Of a DNA stretch of 16,594 bases, positions 14,301 through 16,594 are shown one piece after another (the first letter of the stretch is position 1; the number at the start of each line of letters is the position of its first letter). The position numbers and the translations under genes were made by a program. The stretch comes from CAZVJA01 sp964626885 (GTDB lineage Bacteria > Planctomycetota > Planctomycetia > Planctomycetales > Planctomycetaceae): positions 1-16,594 of the forward strand of contig CAZVJA010000109.1 of assembly GCA_964626885.1 (NCBI GenBank), in the 5' to 3' direction. The notes under the pieces were generated by a model. That model searched no databases. It was not told the origin of the DNA and saw only the letters and a program-made list of their open reading frames with translations.

Positions 14301-15155
14301 GAGTCGGAACAACCCCGTCACTTTATCCTTTCCTTCTCCCATCTCGCCCGCCGCGTAGAGGTCGTCGAAGACCATGCAAAGTCCCTGACAATTGCGGACC
14401 TGCTTGCTGTACTCGACCCCCTTGTCGTAGGTGCCGTCACCATTCTCGTCGATCAGGCTCAAAATCGGTCCGCGCTCGCGCGAGACGAGCAGCCGCCCGC
14501 GATTCCCCCATGACATCGCGATCAATGAGCCAACCAAATTCGGCTCGGCGATCCGCACAATCTCGAACCCTTGGGCCACTTCATAGCGGTCGAGATAGGT
14601 GTCCTTCAGGACGAGCCCTTTCCACGGTGACTCCGCGTGCGACGCGAGGACTTTCACTTCCTGCCATCCCTCGCCGGCGAATTTCGGCGTTTTGATCCAG
14701 TCGTCAGTGGTTGGGGCTGTCGTCGTGGAGCGCCATCCGGAACCGGTGTCGAATGGAATCGATTGCCCCCCTTGCCCGCGCACTTCGCCGTCCAAAAAGA
14801 GCCCCGCCTTGCCCGATTTGTTCTCGGCTTCCACGGCAATGATATTCGGACCGCGTTCAACAATGCCGTTGAGATTGAACCGGAACAGCTTCTCGCCCCC
14901 TCCTTCGCCGATTCGCTTGCCGTTCACCCACAGGACAAAATGATCGTCGCAGACGACCCGAGCCGCCCCGGTGGAAGGCTCGTCGGCTCGCACCTCGCGG
15001 CGAAACCAGACCTTGCCGGCGGGTGCCTCCTCAGCCGGGTTACCAGCGTTGTGCCAGATCCACTTCGCGTCATAATTTTCCGTCCCCTGAGCCAACAGGT
15101 TTGCAGCCGAACAGAGCGAGACGACCGACAGGGATACGGCAAGCCAGCGATTCAT
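11340..15155 (-). CDS. PVC-type secreted cytochrome c fusion (sugar-binding-like, beta-propeller, HEAT and heme domains)
   Basis: The protein has 1271 residues, is exported by a signal peptide (about 1-23) and probably acts as a periplasmic redox or sugar-oxidising protein. About 30-125 (WIWHNAGNPAEE, WVNGKRIG, NIIAVEAEN) resembles the beta-sandwich found at the N-terminus of rhamnosidases. About 195-547 is a glucose/sorbosone-dehydrogenase-like beta-propeller with Ca-binding-type loops DENGDGTYD and DQNHDDVAD, and GDHGPHQIVYGPDGWLYNN. Helical HEAT-type repeats fill roughly 600-1070. The C-terminal cytochrome domain has CVQCH (1127-1131) for covalent heme and Met1226 in SVMPVGLLDELS as likely axial ligand. 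The start at 15155 is set by the signal peptide and by GGGAG 6 nt upstream (revcomp of 15162-15166); the frame is open to 15299, but those 48 residues look like non-coding read-through. Substrate and electron partner are unknown. The GTPase gene follows by 43 nt. Confidence 0.92.
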   Translation of the reverse strand: MNRWLAVSLSVVSLCSAANLLAQGTENYDAKWIWHNAGNPAEEAPAGKVWFRREVRADEPSTGAARVVCDDHFVLWVNGKRIGEGGGEKLFRFNLNGIVERGPNIIAVEAENKSGKAGLFLDGEVRGQGGQSIPFDTGSGWRSTTTAPTTDDWIKTPKFAGEGWQEVKVLASHAESPWKGLVLKDTYLDRYEVAQGFEIVRIAEPNLVGSLIAMSWGNRGRLLVSRERGPILSLIDENGDGTYDKGVEYSKQVRNCQGLCMVFDDLYAAGEMGEGKDKVTGLFRLPDQNHDDVADKEELIYTYKGGIGDHGPHQIVYGPDGWLYNNLGNHSWITQEPEPNTLVRDYYEGYLLEPKFEDARGHAVGIKAPGGTIWRLTPDGKKWWCETNGFRNEYDFAFNAYGEMFTFDSDMEWDVGMPWYRPIRVNHCIPGAEFGWRSGAAKWPASYFDSLPGTVDVGRGSPTGVVFYEHSQFPEKYRGAFIVCDWSMGRILSVSLKPQGATYAGEFETLVSGNPLNVADLGIDKDGTMVFCTGGRGTEGGVYRVKCSSLPANVAKAETIDDVLHLPQYQAPWAAEIISQVKEKSKDEWGKRLAEVVNGGMPDEKMRALSLLAQYGPKPTVDQLAAASVDSDAHVRAFATHLLGDHNNATAQKALENVLSTELNPAVRRRACEAFVRSGLPAPLKPLIAALESSDRWLRFSARLALERIPAEQWREAVLSSHNPEVALLGLLALYRRDAKGSAEQALSICNELLAGKRGELSPEQKMDAIRMSQLALLAGARGGNADAIGQKLLGEFPTGNAEMDAESARILAVLQVPGAVDKLVRQMETADTEAKQMHYALVLRYLKTGWTTDHKQRLLAWYEGTRDWEGGHSLTPYLANIVGATLEVFTPDERKQFLESWPKHPYAAGLIVRNSTPEQVTDYERVVGGILEGADSGPQKGREELIAVATESFSKSTSPATRALFRELFEKHPDQRDQLARAIAGNPVSEDWPILVRTLTFADDTTMQLCLGALRKLDVKPTKPEEYRAVILAGLKLGDRGSKAAAEVLKKWSGSDGGEDAAKALTHYQQWYAEKFPQAPPAELPAVDPQKSKYTFDTLVAFLEQDAKGKAGDVERGHKIFTKGKCVQCHRFDKEGETIGPDLTSVRRRFQRKEIIESLVHPSQVISDQYRMVQVVTVDGLVHVGMPVPGNENSDKLVLLLSDATKLEIPKTKIEENMPSKISVMPVGLLDELSLEEIADLFAFLETSRFNAVTPVTGATEKNGSNAGGN

Positions 15156-15161
15156 GGAAAA

Positions 15162-15166
15162 CTCCC
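15162..15166 (-). promoter_or_regulatory. Ribosome-binding site fixing the cytochrome-fusion start
   Basis: GGGAG on the minus strand lies 6 nt before the ATG at 15155. It decides between this start, which opens a clean signal peptide, and longer in-frame versions reaching 15299. Confidence 0.75.
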
Positions 15167-15452
15167 TGGAGAGCAACGGGCACGCGGGAAGACAAAGGTG
15201 GGACAATAACCTGTGGAACATGCAGCAGATCGGAACGCCACGCCGCAGCTTCGCGGACTTGGCTGCCGGCAAGGAACTTCCGCTCACTTTTCCGGACACC
15301 TCATACTAACCGGGTCGGGGACCGGACGCAAAGCGTGCACGGGGGGACGGGGCTAAGTCCGCCAACCGCCCGTTCGATTGGGAGAATACCGAAAAGTGGC
15401 TGTTAATCCGGCTACTTCTTATGCAGTTGTCTGGAGTGTGCAGATCATCATG
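15167..15452. other. Divergent intergenic region between the cytochrome fusion and SDR genes
   Basis: This gap carries the promoters and leaders of two divergent genes. On the + strand, TTGGGA (15378-15383) and GTTAAT (15402-15407), 18 nt apart and 57 nt before the SDR start, each match four of six bases of the sigma-70-type consensus, a weak candidate. No comparable pair stands out for the minus-strand gene. I see no convincing hairpin, small ORF or RNA gene in it. Confidence 0.3.
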
Positions 15453-15456
15453 GGAG
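15453..15456 (+). promoter_or_regulatory. Ribosome-binding site fixing the SDR start
   Basis: GGAG lies 8 nt before the ATG at 15465. It supports that start over the in-frame ATG at 15450 and the start at 15378, neither of which has a comparable site. Confidence 0.7.
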
Positions 15457-15464
15457 CCTGCGGG

Positions 15465-16415
15465 ATGTCCGGTCCATTGCAAGACAAGAAAATCGTCATC
15501 TCCGGCGGGAGCGGCTTTGTCGGAGTCTCCCTCGCTCACCATCTGGCCGAGCGCGGTGCGTCGGTGGTGATTCTTTCCCGAAGCAGACCAAAGTTGGCCG
15601 GTCCGTGGCGGCATTGCTCGTGGGATGGCCGAACGCTCGGGCCTTGGGGGGATGAACTGAACCAAGCCGCCGGATTGGTCAATCTCGCCGGGCGCAGCGT
15701 CGCCTGCGTCAAGACACCGGACCATCAAGACGAGATTCTCCGTTCACGCGTGGAGTCGACGCGGGTTCTCGGTGCCGCGCTGCGGACGATCGATTCGCCA
15801 CCCCCGACGTGGGTGCAGATGAGCACGGCGCACATTTACGGAGACCCCCCGAGTGAGATCTGCACGGAAGAGTCTCCCTTCGGATACGGACTGGCACCGT
15901 ACGTCGGATGTGCCTGGGAAGAGGCCTTTCGCGAAAGCATCTTGCCCACGCAGCGCGGTGTCGTCCTGAGAACCGGATTCGTTCTGGGACGCAACCGAGG
16001 TGCGGGGGGCGGCGCGTTGGAAACGCTTGCCAAGCTGACTCGCGCCGGGCTTGGCGGAAGGGTCGGCAGCGGAGCACAGGGGATGAGTTGGATTCATGAG
16101 ACTGATTTGAATCGCCTCATCGAACGCGGCCTGACCGAAACGCGTATGGAAGGAGCGTATGTGGCCTCGGCCCCTCACCCGGTTTCACAAGCCGAGTTCA
16201 GCCGCGAACTGCGCCGCGCGCTCCGCATCCCCATTGGCCTGCCGGCCGCGGCGTGGATGGTGCGGTTCGGCGCCCGGTTCTTCTTGCGGACCGATCCGGA
16301 ACTCGCCCTCTATGGACGCTACGTCGTGTCGAAGCGGCTGGACGAGGAAGGATTCAAATTCCGGTATCGCTACGTCCGCGATGCGTTCCAGGCACTATTG
16401 GACAACGTGGCATGA
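15465..16415 (+). CDS. TIGR01777-family NAD(P)-binding epimerase-like protein (YfcH type)
   Basis: The 316-residue cytoplasmic protein is an extended short-chain dehydrogenase/reductase. The N-terminal Rossmann fold has GGSGFVG (14-20), binding the dinucleotide. LVNLAGRSVA, followed by EILRSRVESTRVLGAAL, STAHIYGD, the CAWEE stretch in place of the usual YxxxK, VVLRTGFVLG and GMSWIHETDL are all diagnostic of the TIGR01777/YfcH subfamily. The C-terminal part (YVASAPHPVSQAEFSRELRR, then LPAAAWMVRFGARF and RLDEEGFKFRY) is the DUF1731 domain. The length fits the family's usual 300 or so residues. The biochemical reaction is unsettled for this subfamily. The ATG at 15465 has GGAG 8 nt upstream and places the Rossmann strand correctly. 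The gene diverges from the cytochrome fusion across about 309 bp; no partner gene is visible downstream before the window ends. Confidence 0.92.
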   Translation: MSGPLQDKKIVISGGSGFVGVSLAHHLAERGASVVILSRSRPKLAGPWRHCSWDGRTLGPWGDELNQAAGLVNLAGRSVACVKTPDHQDEILRSRVESTRVLGAALRTIDSPPPTWVQMSTAHIYGDPPSEICTEESPFGYGLAPYVGCAWEEAFRESILPTQRGVVLRTGFVLGRNRGAGGGALETLAKLTRAGLGGRVGSGAQGMSWIHETDLNRLIERGLTETRMEGAYVASAPHPVSQAEFSRELRRALRIPIGLPAAAWMVRFGARFFLRTDPELALYGRYVVSKRLDEEGFKFRYRYVRDAFQALLDNVA

Positions 16416-16594
16416 ACGGTGGCGGAATGTCGTGTCGGTTCGAACCAGATAAATCCAGGACTAAGCCACACCCTGTCTGCCAGCGTCGACTTTTCGGCGA
16501 CCATGTCCATGAGATGCCAGTGCAATTCAGAGTAAGAACTGCCCGTTGACGCATCTCAAAAAGCGCGGTGGAATGATCCTTGGGCTGGGTCGCA
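16416..16594. other. Right-edge stretch without a supportable gene
   Basis: These 179 bases follow the SDR stop. A 10-bp palindrome GGTTCGAACC (16437-16446) lies 21 nt after the stop codon. Reading frames on both strands are short and resemble nothing I know. A terminator with a T-tract is not visible. Confidence 0.4.

Noticed and set aside
13017..14513. Long open frame (498 codons) on the + strand opposite the cytochrome fusion gene
   Set aside because: It is antisense to a gene with clear domain motifs, has Arg/His-rich low-complexity content and no recognisable motif; GC-rich codon use leaves such frames open.
15156..15299. 48-residue N-terminal extension of the cytochrome fusion
   Set aside because: A signal peptide and a Shine-Dalgarno site mark the start at 15155; the extension is Cys/Pro/Leu-rich and lies before the export signal.
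16430..16455. GGTTCGAACC resembling a tRNA T-loop
   Set aside because: The bases on either side do not form a T-stem, and no acceptor, D or anticodon arm could be placed around it.
16254..16554. Short overlapping frames on both strands at the right edge
   Set aside because: They mostly overlap the SDR gene in other frames, show no family motif and lack convincing ribosome-binding sites.

Overview
The window reads as chromosomal DNA of a planctomycete. It is GC-rich and holds several families typical of the PVC group: a very large secreted cytochrome c fusion with a single CxxCH site, a twin-arginine DUF1501 protein, a secreted neutral-ceramidase-type hydrolase, a TGS-domain GTPase, and an intergenic inverted repeat of the 'AACCACGAAG' type. 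Genus and species cannot be decided from the sequence. No tRNA, rRNA, CRISPR array, transposase or phage gene was seen.

Layout. At the left edge, an N-terminal ParB fragment (+) runs head-on into the N-terminal third of a Kef-type cation/proton antiporter (-). The two meet at about 244-258, where neither protein continues as its family should, so this is a rearrangement or an assembly join. Then come, mostly on the minus strand: a secreted ceramidase-like hydrolase (904-2376), an RluF-like pseudouridine synthase (2457-3194), a divergent GNAT acetyltransferase (+, 3363-3830), a DUF1501 protein (3832-5265), a two-domain M16 zinc protease (5458-8226), an unrecognised four-helix membrane protein (8316-8996), an inverted repeat (9041-9136), a GlpG-type rhomboid protease (9134-10063), a DRG/Obg-like TGS GTPase (10307-11296) and a 1271-residue PVC-type cytochrome fusion (11340-15155). 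A TIGR01777-type NAD(P)-binding protein (+, 15465-16415) lies divergently at the right end. The last 179 bases hold no gene I can support.

How the genes work together. There is no obvious single pathway. Only the cytochrome and GTPase genes (43-nt gap) are close enough to suggest co-transcription; other same-strand gaps are about 80-240 nt. Several products are exported or membrane-bound (ceramidase, DUF1501, M16, rhomboid, cytochrome fusion, antiporter), which suits the periplasm-rich planctomycete cell. The rest are housekeeping proteins of translation or general metabolism.

I did not find a convincing new multi-gene system. The points most worth checking are the ParB/antiporter join, the altered G3 and G4 motifs of the GTPase, the inverted repeat that supplies the rhomboid stop codon, and the inverted-repeat-rich regulatory gaps before the rhomboid, RluF and GNAT genes.
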